This document shows, piece after piece, positions 56,494 through 64,000 of a stretch of DNA of 64,000 bases. Numbering within the stretch: the stretch's first letter is position 1; each line of letters begins with the position of its first letter. The position numbers were made by a program, and so were the translations under genes. A model generated the notes under the pieces. That model saw only the letters and a program-made list of their open reading frames with translations, did no database searches and had not been told where the DNA came from. The stretch is from Legionella clemsonensis. Its GTDB lineage: Bacteria > Pseudomonadota > Gammaproteobacteria > Legionellales > Legionellaceae. The DNA is taken from positions 2,568,501-2,632,500 of the forward strand of contig NZ_CP016397.1 in assembly GCF_002240035.1 (NCBI RefSeq), given 5' to 3'.

Positions 56494-59149
56494 TTGTAAA
56501 GCGCTGTGATAATTTAACTTCATCATCTTCAATAGTTTTGGAGAGGACTTTAGAAAAGGGAAGCCTGTTATTTTGTTCTGTTTGCAGGGTGTAAGCCGAT
56601 TGCACTTCCGGCTTTCTGCCGAAAAGCCTATTAAAGCATCCATACGATTCGGAGCATTCCACATTATTCATCACCACTTTTTCCTGCGTTGATTGTTCCA
56701 GACTTTGAATTTTAAAACGGTAAGCATTCATTAAAATAAGGCTGGTTTGTAAAATCATTAAGACTACACCGACTGCAGGATTTATCGTAAAACCCAATGC
56801 CACCAACAAGCCACCTGTTAATAGCATGGAGGCCATGTTATATACCAGACTAAACCCAAGATTTTGGCGAATATTGGCAACAGTCTGTCTTGCAACAGTA
56901 AAAACATTGACAATCGGTTTTAAAGAATTCCCATGTATAACTGCGCTTGCTTGTTGTTGGGTAATTTCATCTGCTACTTGAGATTTGATAGCAATGCCAA
57001 AACTACGAGCCACAGCCGCTGAATCATTGGCAGCATCGCCAACCATGGCTACATGGTAACCTTCTGCCTCAAGTTTCTTGATAAAGGCAATTTTAGAATT
57101 ATCCTGAGAATTCTCGGAAATTCCCACACATCCATAAGCGACATTTTCAAAAGGAATGTTAAGTAAAGCTGTGATGCGCCTAGCTGTGTTTTTATCTGCA
57201 CCCGTACAAATAAATATTTTCTTACCCATTTGGGTGAGTGCAGCAATAGTTTCTTTGGCGTGTTCGCGTAGAGGATCAGACAGCAGCATGCAACCTAATA
57301 TTTGTTTATTACGTGCAAGATAAATCACTGATTGACCACCATTACCAGGTAAATACTCTTGCTGTGTGGAGACATCAATCCCATTTTCTTCCATTATGGT
57401 CTGATTACCAATAATTACTTCTTCCATGGCGTCTTCAGTATTAACCTGGCGAATAATTTTTGCTTTGATACCAGAATGATTTGAGTTATCCAGCTCATTC
57501 GCGGTATATTGTTCAATTTCCTCATTATTCACATAGCTCACTATCGCTTTGGCGATGGGATGTCGAGAGTTTTTCTCCAGCGCGGCAAAATAACTAAACA
57601 CTTCTTTTTTACTGCTTAAACGGGGATCATAGCGATAGTCAGTGACCTCAGGTATGCCTTTAGTGAGGGTGCCATGAATATCAAAAACTATGGCATTAAC
57701 ACTATCTGCGGCCTCAAGTTCTCTTGCACTCTTGAATTGTACACCATGTTCTGCAGCCTTATTAATACCAATTTTTACTGCAAGGGGAGTAATCAAGCCC
57801 AGAGTACAAGGACAAGCAGAAACCAGAACAGAAATAGCACTTTGCAACGCCGATGTGAGGGGGAAAAAGAAACTGATGATTACTCCGCAGAACATCGCCA
57901 GGAAAATAACAGCAGGCACAAAGTATTGCAGTACGCGCGCCGTTGTTTCTTGAATAGGTGCTTTTTCAAATTGTGCCCGTTCGTTATTCCTATCCAACCG
58001 GTGCAAATAAGTATAAGTGGCCACTGCCGTTACTTTTAATTTTGCTGCCGAGTTTAAACGTGTGCCTGCAAATAGTGGTTCACCCTCACACACTTTTCTG
58101 GCATTCTTCGTCTCTTCATCCTCAATAAAACAATCGTTCTCACAAAATCCATCAACTGGAACCGTTTCACCTTCTTCCAAATCGATAATTATGGGAGTTG
58201 CTTTAATTTTCATGGGAGAGGCATTCTCTGCCAAACGCATGCCGGCCAATACTTTTTCTCCAGCCTTAACCACTCGTGGCAGAGGTGCCCCGGTAATGAT
58301 CGTGTCGTAAACAAAACCCGAAGTTAGACACTCACCATCAACAGGAATAATATCTCCTGCCGCCAGTTCTAATTCTTCTCCTGCGCGGATAGCAATTAAT
58401 TCACTCGCATTTTCTTCGGCAACCAGTTTTACTTTATCAGGCAGCCTGTCTGTAAAATTTTTTTCCGCACCAATGGATTGGGTAATGGTTTCTTCGATAG
58501 CCAAACCCAAATAACGAAAGCCAAATATAAGCAAACCTGCCTCAAACATCATCGGGAGCCAGGGTAGCGCAAAGGAAAGAAGAGAAACCGTAACCACCGT
58601 TAAAGTACTTACCGTGAACAGAGTGTCCATGGTTAAATTTTTCGCCCTGAACAAATTGTTTGCGGCTTGATAATAAAAAGGAGCTCCCAGAGTAAGTGTT
58701 AAGGCTGTACTGAAGGTCCCAATACCAATCATTGCAATTAGAGGCAGACCACCTGTAAAAACGGTTGAGAGAATTAACAGGATTATTCCGCTGCCAGTTC
58801 CAAGTCCGCCTAAAAACCAATTTGAAGTGAGCAACTGCTTATACCAGGACATTTTAGGTAAAGCCTGAGGTAAAGCGGTTTTAGAGGGTATTGGAATACA
58901 GGGAAAGCCTGCTTCCGTTATCTCTTTTTTTAGAAGATCGGTTATTTCTTCCCTTTTTTTATTACTGCGTTTTATTTGTAGTTTGAGTGTTCTTTTTAAT
59001 CGATTGAACTGATGTGCTTCAACAATTATTCCTGAGTTACGCTTAAATTCTTCCTGCTGCAACGGATGTAAAATAGAAGCTATGCAACTTTCACAGGTGG
59101 CCGAAGGCACATCAAATTCATAAATATCAAACATAGTAATACTCTTCAA
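56477..59149 (-). CDS. P1B-type ATPase homolog with altered catalytic motifs
   Basis: The 890-residue protein has a degenerate N-terminal metal-binding-like domain (TCESC at 18-22), eight or so membrane helices, and the CPC metal site SACPCTLGLITPLA (Cys446, Cys448). Key motifs of the catalytic cycle differ: phosphorylation DKTGT is DIHGT (Asp490 kept), the actuator TGE is TGA (286-288), the hinge GDGxND is GDAAND (704-709) and TGDN is TGAD. HP (530-531) is normal. Part of the actuator domain (about 265-309) appears again at 327-368 (PVDGECL/PVDGFCE, LAGMRL/FAGTRL). It may be a non-cycling or specialised copper-type protein. A long hydrophilic tail follows the last helix. Confidence 0.88.
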   Translation of the reverse strand: MKSITMFDIYEFDVPSATCESCIASILHPLQQEEFKRNSGIIVEAHQFNRLKRTLKLQIKRSNKKREEITDLLKKEITEAGFPCIPIPSKTALPQALPKMSWYKQLLTSNWFLGGLGTGSGIILLILSTVFTGGLPLIAMIGIGTFSTALTLTLGAPFYYQAANNLFRAKNLTMDTLFTVSTLTVVTVSLLSFALPWLPMMFEAGLLIFGFRYLGLAIEETITQSIGAEKNFTDRLPDKVKLVAEENASELIAIRAGEELELAAGDIIPVDGECLTSGFVYDTIITGAPLPRVVKAGEKVLAGMRLAENASPMKIKATPIIIDLEEGETVPVDGFCENDCFIEDEETKNARKVCEGEPLFAGTRLNSAAKLKVTAVATYTYLHRLDRNNERAQFEKAPIQETTARVLQYFVPAVIFLAMFCGVIISFFFPLTSALQSAISVLVSACPCTLGLITPLAVKIGINKAAEHGVQFKSARELEAADSVNAIVFDIHGTLTKGIPEVTDYRYDPRLSSKKEVFSYFAALEKNSRHPIAKAIVSYVNNEEIEQYTANELDNSNHSGIKAKIIRQVNTEDAMEEVIIGNQTIMEENGIDVSTQQEYLPGNGGQSVIYLARNKQILGCMLLSDPLREHAKETIAALTQMGKKIFICTGADKNTARRITALLNIPFENVAYGCVGISENSQDNSKIAFIKKLEAEGYHVAMVGDAANDSAAVARSFGIAIKSQVADEITQQQASAVIHGNSLKPIVNVFTVARQTVANIRQNLGFSLVYNMASMLLTGGLLVALGFTINPAVGVVLMILQTSLILMNAYRFKIQSLEQSTQEKVVMNNVECSESYGCFNRLFGRKPEVQSAYTLQTEQNNRLPFSKVLSKTIEDDEVKLSQRFTISGLQ

Positions 59150-59316
59150 TCAAAGCTCTTGTCATTACCAGGGCTGCTGCAGCTACCCTCACGTCACATT
59201 TGAAAATGACAATAAAAGATTAGAGGCTATTGACAAATTCCTATTAAAAATCCGGCACGTCGGCGTCATAGCCAAGTCCACAAATCCTGGAAACACTAAA
59301 GCACAGTAGGCGGCAA

Positions 59317-59994
59317 TTAAGCATCCAACTTGCGCACAATCCCCTTAATATGTTCACTATGAGCAACAGCAAGCTGAATTTTTTCAGCTTCCATTTTGGA
59401 CTTATAAGGACCAAGAATTACTCTAAACCAACCGCCTTGCTGTGGTGAAGCCGCAACAATGTGAACATCAAATCCCCTTAAAGTCAGGGAAGCCTTTAAA
59501 CGTTCGGCCTCCTGCTTATTCTTAAAGGAAGCCATCTGCACCAAATATGATTCTTTTAACTTGTTCGTTATAGTTGTAGCGGTCAAAGGCTTTGCTTCCG
59601 TTACTGGCGCCTTCACCTGCGAAGTCATAGCAGGAGCTTTTGCCACCGTTACCGGAGCAGCTATCTGTGAAGATTGTGGTGGCATTGCAGGCTTGGCTGG
59701 TGTTGCCAATGCAGGTCGTGGCAAGACAGTTGGTGGACTATGATCCTTCGCTAATAAAGTATAAAACTCAAATTTTGGCTTTGGCAGCGTTTCTTGTTTG
59801 GCAACAGCTTTTGGTTGCGGTTCTGGCTCATCTTGTGCCAAAACATTTTTATGCACCCAATTATTCAGACTGCTAAAATCAAATATATTCGCTGTCAGAT
59901 AACCGCATAGAAAAGAAGCCACAATCCATAAAAATTGTTTAGGAGCACTACTTTTCTGCCTACCTTGTCTTCGTTTGCCGTAGTCCTTTGCCAT
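59317..59994 (-). CDS. SPOR-domain cell division protein, FtsN-like
   Basis: The 225-residue protein starts at ATG 59994, whose A is shared with the argS stop (TGATG). It has a basic cytosolic N-terminus, a single membrane helix (FLWIVASFLCGYLTANIF), a long proline/alanine linker, and a C-terminal SPOR domain (SYLVQMASFKNKQEAERLKA, then WFRVILGPYKSKMEAEKI) that binds denuded peptidoglycan at the septum. This is the FtsN layout. Whether it is the essential divisome FtsN cannot be proven here. Confidence 0.88.
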   Translation of the reverse strand: MAKDYGKRRQGRQKSSAPKQFLWIVASFLCGYLTANIFDFSSLNNWVHKNVLAQDEPEPQPKAVAKQETLPKPKFEFYTLLAKDHSPPTVLPRPALATPAKPAMPPQSSQIAAPVTVAKAPAMTSQVKAPVTEAKPLTATTITNKLKESYLVQMASFKNKQEAERLKASLTLRGFDVHIVAASPQQGGWFRVILGPYKSKMEAEKIQLAVAHSEHIKGIVRKLDA

Positions 59995-61754
59995 CACATG
60001 CTCTCGGGAGTTGATACACCAAGTAAACCTAAACCATTGCGCAAGACCTGCTGCACTGCTGCCAGTAAGCACAGACGAGCACTTCTTAATGTATCTTGTT
60101 CACATAATAATTGTATTGCGTTGTAGTAACTATGTAATCCATTCGCCAGTTCACGTAAATAGTAAGCCAACTGATGCGGTTCGCAAGCCTTGGCAGAAGC
60201 TTCGATCACTTCAGGATAGCGACTAATTAATGTCATAAGCACTGTTTCTTGTGGCTCAATTAATAACTCAATATGATTAAGTCCAACCATTGTATCCCAA
60301 CTTAGACCACGCTCTTTTAATTGTCTTAAAACAGAACTTATTCGAGCATGAGCATATTGAATATAATAAACTGGATTATCACTGGATTCTGATTTGGCCA
60401 AGTCCAAATCAAAGTCCATATGCTGTTCTGGCTTTCGCGTTACATAAAAGAAACGAGCTGCATCGTTACCTACTTCTTCTCGTAATTCACGCAAAGTGAC
60501 AAAAGAACCGCTACGAGTTGACATTTGTACCCGTTCGCCACCACGATAAAGAATAGCAAATTGCACCAATAATACATCGACGGCATTCTCATCGTGACCT
60601 AAGGCTTTAACAGCTGCCTTTACTCGAGTTACATAACCGTGATGATCAGCACCAAAAATATCTATAACCCGTGCAAATCCTCGATCGTATTTATTCCAAT
60701 GATAGGCAACATCCGAAGCAAAATAGGTGGTATGGCCATTTGCACGCACGAGGACTCTGTCTTTCTCATCCCCAAAATCAGTTGCACGAAACCATAAAGC
60801 GCCTTCTTTTTCATAAGTATGTCCGCCTGCTTTCAAGGCTTGAATACCTTTTTCAATATCCCCTCTATCCAGCAAGGACTGCTCGGAGAACCAACAATCA
60901 AATTCAACACCAAATTCAGCCAAATCTTCCTTAATATCTGTCAGTACTGAATCAAGAGCATGCTGGTGAAATAATTTAAAATCCTGCTCCCCAAGGAGTG
61001 CTTTTGCTCGAGAAATTATAGCGTCAATATAAATTTCTTTGTCACCACCCTGTGGTTCATCCGGTGGCAAACCTTCAATGACAGTTTCCCAGGTATATAC
61101 AAAATCATGCCCATGCTCATCCAGTAATGCCTGAGCAATATCCATTACGTAATCACCTCGATAACCGTTGGCTGGAAAAACAATGTCTTGTCCTGCCAAA
61201 ATCAGATAACGCAACCATACGCTGACAGCGAGAATATTCATTTGTCTGCCGGCATCATTGACATAGTATTCACGACTGACATCAAAGCCGGCAGCAGCAA
61301 GCAGATTAGCCAGTGTGGCACCAAAAGCTGCACCACGTCCATGACCTACATGCAAAGGACCAGTAGGATTTGCGGAAACAAATTCCACAATTACTTTTTG
61401 CCCTTGCCCTAAATTACTGCAACCAAACTGATCGCCTTGTTTCAATACTTCAGCGACTACTTGCGAAAGGGCTTCACTATGCATAAAGAAATTAATAAAT
61501 CCGGGGCCTGCAATTTCAATTTTTTCGACAGCGGAATGAGCAGGTATCGCATCGACAATTAATTCAGCCAATTTTCGTGGGGCTTGGCGACAGGGTTTTG
61601 CTAATGCCATCGCCAGATTACTTGCAAAATCACCATGAGTGCTATCTTTGGCTCGCTCAACCTTTAACTCGACCTCCAAATCTTGTGGAATTACAGCAGA
61701 TTGTTTTAAAGTATTCAGTGCTTGTGCGAGTAAATGTTCAACTGTTTGTTTCAT
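59994..61754 (-). CDS. argS: Arginyl-tRNA synthetase
   Basis: This 586-residue class I synthetase charges tRNA-Arg. The HIGH-type motif is [20 protein letters not shown], and the KMSKS-equivalent region is [15 protein letters not shown]. The N-terminal ArgS-specific domain and the C-terminal anticodon-binding domain are present. It is coupled to the SPOR protein downstream. Confidence 0.97.
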   Translation of the reverse strand: MKQTVEHLLAQALNTLKQSAVIPQDLEVELKVERAKDSTHGDFASNLAMALAKPCRQAPRKLAELIVDAIPAHSAVEKIEIAGPGFINFFMHSEALSQVVAEVLKQGDQFGCSNLGQGQKVIVEFVSANPTGPLHVGHGRGAAFGATLANLLAAAGFDVSREYYVNDAGRQMNILAVSVWLRYLILAGQDIVFPANGYRGDYVMDIAQALLDEHGHDFVYTWETVIEGLPPDEPQGGDKEIYIDAIISRAKALLGEQDFKLFHQHALDSVLTDIKEDLAEFGVEFDCWFSEQSLLDRGDIEKGIQALKAGGHTYEKEGALWFRATDFGDEKDRVLVRANGHTTYFASDVAYHWNKYDRGFARVIDIFGADHHGYVTRVKAAVKALGHDENAVDVLLVQFAILYRGGERVQMSTRSGSFVTLRELREEVGNDAARFFYVTRKPEQHMDFDLDLAKSESSDNPVYYIQYAHARISSVLRQLKERGLSWDTMVGLNHIELLIEPQETVLMTLISRYPEVIEASAKACEPHQLAYYLRELANGLHSYYNAIQLLCEQDTLRSARLCLLAAVQQVLRNGLGLLGVSTPESM

Positions 61755-62094
61755 AATGCCTGAAGGTCAATCGTCAAAAAACAGCTATTATGCGCTTTTT
61801 CACATCAGATGCAAAGTATAGCAGGGAAACATCTCTAATAGCACCAATTACCCCTCTAAATTTGGCGCACCCCAGTTAGAGCTATATTCCACGGCTCATG
61901 CGCAGAATCCAAACATAGATCCTGATAGTAAGAGCCTATGGATGTTCTGCAAGTAGGCAAAAGAGGAAATCTTTTATGTTCAAAATATTGACAAAGAGGC
62001 GGGTACCAGCACCCTTTGATTTTACGCGAAAAGACAAAGCAGATAACTGGCTACAGAGACGCAGGGAGTGCTTTTTGTCATTCAGAAAATTTTT
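61755..62094. other. Intergenic region upstream of argS
   Basis: The 340 bases after the argS start contain no well-supported gene. A small plus-strand frame at 61976 with a good ribosome binding site enters this region and is listed separately. No RNA gene or repeat was recognised. Confidence 0.45.
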
Positions 62095-62164
62095 TTATTC
62101 GATAGGACTTTTTTTAAATGTTCTGACAACTTCTTCCGTTATATTATCAAAAATCTCTCCATGA
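61976..62164 (+). CDS. Possible small basic protein (62 residues)
   Basis: The frame has AGAGG nine bases before ATG and a very basic start (MFKILTKRRVPAPFDFTRKD). It overlaps the 3' end of the minus-strand small gene at 62095-62289. No family was recognised. It could be a real small protein or chance; the ribosome binding site is the only positive sign. Confidence 0.3.
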   Translation: MFKILTKRRVPAPFDFTRKDKADNWLQRRRECFLSFRKFFYSIGLFLNVLTTSSVILSKISP

Positions 62165-62289
62165 GTCCCACAACCTTTTCCATTCACATAAGTCAGCATC
62201 CATAGATAAAGTTCTTCAACATCATCGCCTGATTTACGCTCTATTTCCGCATCCTTTGAATAAATTTTAGCTGTATAATGGTGGTTCAT
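62095..62289 (-). CDS. Small hypothetical protein, 64 residues
   Basis: The acidic small protein (MNHHYTAKIYSKDAEIERKS, then GDDVEELYLWMLTYVNGKGC) has a regular amino acid make-up and GGATAAG upstream. It has no signal or membrane helix. It is not recognised. Convergent overlap with the small frame at 61976 means at most one of the two is likely to be important. Confidence 0.55.
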   Translation of the reverse strand: MNHHYTAKIYSKDAEIERKSGDDVEELYLWMLTYVNGKGCGTHGEIFDNITEEVVRTFKKSPIE

Positions 62290-62532
62290 GGCTTATCCAA
62301 AAATCTAATTGGACTCACAGTAAAGATAGTATTTAATAAACGCTGTAGCAAATTAGAATTCGCTTTTTTATTCAAAAAAAAAAGTATTTTTTAAGCGCCA
62401 TCCTCTTTATAAAAAATAACAATTATAAATAATGAATCAATTGATGCACCCAATAAATTTATGCCTCTAAAATTTAATTTTCTTCAGGGTAAATGAGTGA
62501 GTTTTTATGCTCACTATCCTATATTGCTTCGC

Positions 62533-63090
62533 TTAATTTAAATGAAAATGCGCTAAAGCAACATAATTGGCAGGGCCTTTGCCGAGTTTACTTTCCAATA
62601 AATCGACTCGAGTCACTTTAATTTCAGGAACAGGAGGTAATTCAAGCTTTTTAAGCCACTCCCTATCCCCATGAATGTTTTGCAAACGCCCCAGCGTTAA
62701 ATGACCACGAAATGCTCGCTCCTCTACAGGATAATGCGTGGCCAAAATAGCCCGGCGTAAACTGTTAACCACGTCTTGCAATATTTTTTCAGATATGACG
62801 GCCAAAGAAATCACGTGTGGCTTTGCAGCACTGGGGAATAATTCCAATTTTCCAAACCGCAGAGAAAAGGCTGGCGTATTACTTAGAGCCTGATTTGCCT
62901 GCTCTATCAGCTCCGGTATATGTTTAACACGAATGCTTCCCAAAAAACCTAAGGTAATATGAAGGTTATGGATTGGAGTCCACCGTACTGCTTTTTCAGG
63001 AATAGCAGATCGCAGCACGGTTAAAATGTCGTTAAACATCTGCTGAAGCTCTTCTGAAAAACTAATTGCAAAAAATACACGTGCATTCAT
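62533..63090 (-). CDS. thpR: RNA 2',3'-cyclic phosphodiesterase (2H family)
   Basis: The 185-residue protein has the two catalytic HxTx motifs of the 2H family: HITLGFLG and HLTLGRLQ. It starts at ATG 63090 (MNARVFFAISFSEELQQMF), the usual ThpR start; the longer frame to 63177 lacks family character. It opens 2',3'-cyclic phosphates in RNA, and was first known as LigT. Confidence 0.92.
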   Translation of the reverse strand: MNARVFFAISFSEELQQMFNDILTVLRSAIPEKAVRWTPIHNLHITLGFLGSIRVKHIPELIEQANQALSNTPAFSLRFGKLELFPSAAKPHVISLAVISEKILQDVVNSLRRAILATHYPVEERAFRGHLTLGRLQNIHGDREWLKKLELPPVPEIKVTRVDLLESKLGKGPANYVALAHFHLN

Positions 63091-63190
63091 ACTTACGATC
63101 GGATAAAGGATTAGGTTGCACAGAAGATTGAATTCGGCAGATATTACTGCATGTGCCCCCTCCCCTGTAAATTCCAATTCAAATTGTCAA

Positions 63191-63382
63191 TTACAACTTA
63201 TGCTTTTCAAGAACTTCTTGCCAGGCTTGCTCCTCACTTTCATTTTTAAAGATATCTTTGCTGGACTCTTTTTTGGTTTTATTTTTTACTCGATGTTTTG
63301 AGCCAGCCAGATTACTCGGTTTCTTTTTGGGTTTATTCGCCTCTTCTACAGCATAGGGCTGTGGATTTTGATAAGTTTTCAT
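63191..63382 (-). CDS. Small basic hypothetical protein, 63 residues
   Basis: The protein starts MKTYQNPQPYAVEEANKPKK (ATG 63382; an upstream ATG at 63394 is also in frame). It is lysine-rich and probably disordered, ending in a short acidic helix (EEQAWQEVLEKHKL). Not recognised. It lies between thpR and the AI-2E family transporter gene on the same strand. Confidence 0.5.
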   Translation of the reverse strand: MKTYQNPQPYAVEEANKPKKKPSNLAGSKHRVKNKTKKESSKDIFKNESEEQAWQEVLEKHKL

Positions 63383-63428
63383 ACATAAATCCATTTTAAT
63401 GAGCTTATAGTTAAGTATAGATGCTCAC

Positions 63429-64000
63429 TTATACTGTTTCATAAGCTTTTTTGATGTAGCCATCTTGCGACAGCATAATAGCTATCGGGCGTGTTGCATC
63501 AAAATGAGCAAAAATAATCATCATCATTACTGTAATAGGAACCGATAAAAACATCCCTAAAATCCCCCATATAGCCCCCCATAATGCCAGCGCAATTAAA
63601 ATAACCAGGGGACTTAAATTTAATGATTTTCCTAAAAAGCGGGGCTCTACTAAATTACCGATAATAAATTGAATGGCCACAATTCCTGAAGTGATAATAA
63701 TAAAAGGCACCCAAGTCTGAAACTGTATTAAAGCCAATAGCATTGGAAAGGCCGTTGCAATAATAGCGCCTATATTAGGTATAAAGTTGAGGAAGAATAT
63801 CAATAAGGCCCAAAACTCTGCGAAATCCAATCCCACTGATTTCATGATGATCCAACTTGTCATTGCAGTAATGAGGCTGAGCAGCGTTTTTAATCCCATG
63901 TAAGTTTGGGTATCTTTAACAATATGCGTAATGATATTATTTACTAATTGGCGATGACCATCACGAGAAATAAGCGCATTAAGCTTTTGTCGAAAGAAAT
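63429..64000 (-). CDS. AI-2E/PerM family transporter, C-terminal part
   Basis: The open frame continues past the right window edge (upstream reads FFRQKLNALISRDGHRQLVN), so only about 190 C-terminal residues are visible. Several helices are clear, with the family pattern FFLNFIPNIGAIIATAFP, then GNLVEPRFLGKSLNLSPLVI and LGMFLSVPITVMMMII. Family members include quorum-signal exporter TqsA and Na+/H+ antiporters; the substrate here is unknown. Confidence 0.88.
   Translation of the reverse strand, partial: FFRQKLNALISRDGHRQLVNNIITHIVKDTQTYMGLKTLLSLITAMTSWIIMKSVGLDFAEFWALLIFFLNFIPNIGAIIATAFPMLLALIQFQTWVPFIIITSGIVAIQFIIGNLVEPRFLGKSLNLSPLVILIALALWGAIWGILGMFLSVPITVMMMIIFAHFDATRPIAIMLSQDGYIKKAYETV

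Noticed and set aside
57674-58310. Plus-strand open frames of 87-121 residues inside the P-type ATPase gene
   Set aside because: They are frames opposite a long real gene and show no protein family character.

Overview
The window is a chromosomal segment of a Legionella species. It is AT-rich gammaproteobacterial DNA. Housekeeping genes sit in Legionella-like clusters (yicC-gmk-rpoZ-spoT, grpE-dnaK-dnaJ next to carA-metK-ahcY, and a compact purLMQCFDNE operon). Between them lie the accessory genes expected of a Dot/Icm intracellular pathogen: an IcmD/DotP-like membrane protein, a Rab-like GTPase fold, an ankyrin protein, a kinase-like protein, a VirK-like protein and long coiled-coil proteins of unknown function. 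No rRNA, tRNA, CRISPR array or transposase gene was seen. The species cannot be named from sequence reading alone.

Layout. 1-237 is the start of an ABC-F ATPase gene leaving the window. 557-5626 (minus) is yicC-gmk-rpoZ-spoT-ridA-retropepsin. Then come rph (plus) and an AT-rich accessory block at 6598-8889 (Rab-like GTPase fold, unknown protein, ankyrin protein). 9158-12264 (plus) holds yggS-proC-yggT and two small conserved proteins, followed by the IcmD-like gene (minus). 12838-16993 is an RND efflux pair whose adaptor gene is frameshifted exactly after a T TTA AAA heptamer. 17148-26650 is the purine operon. Its PurQ carries a roughly 190-residue C-terminal extension that looks like the missing PurS function.

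26651-36290 is the most rearranged part. A degraded second copy of purD/purE plus the 3' end of a luxR-type gene (31155-32024) repeats sequence at 24656-26818. The two copies bracket a four-gene minus-strand operon (XRE regulator, stand-alone sensor domain, second peptide deformylase, MHS-type transporter) and a LuxR regulator. This LuxR gene is repeated almost identically 5.1 kb further on (30191-31145 and 35313-36267). Between the two LuxR copies also lie another LuxR regulator, a Gfo/Idh/MocA oxidoreductase and a sodium:solute symporter. The arrangement looks like single-crossover integration or segmental duplication followed by decay.

36346-41075 carries secreted and candidate host-interaction proteins (VirK-like, polysaccharide deacetylase, kinase-like, subtilase). 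41318-48985 (minus) runs grpE-dnaK-dnaJ-carA-metK-ahcY, with a sigma-32-like promoter before grpE. Then come a class II DAHP synthase (plus), a coiled-coil effector candidate (plus), hemE-yheT (minus) and a protein sharing its C-terminal domain with the GTPase-like protein at 6598. Next are folB and a large P-type ATPase in which most catalytic motifs are altered and part of the actuator domain looks duplicated. The window ends with argS-SPOR protein, thpR, two small proteins and the C-terminal part of an AI-2E/PerM family transporter.

The leads judged most worth checking are the PurQ-PurS-like fusion, the altered P-type ATPase, the Rab-like protein lacking its switch II motif, the GHWxRHH domain shared by two proteins, and the regulator/deformylase island with its duplicated flanks.
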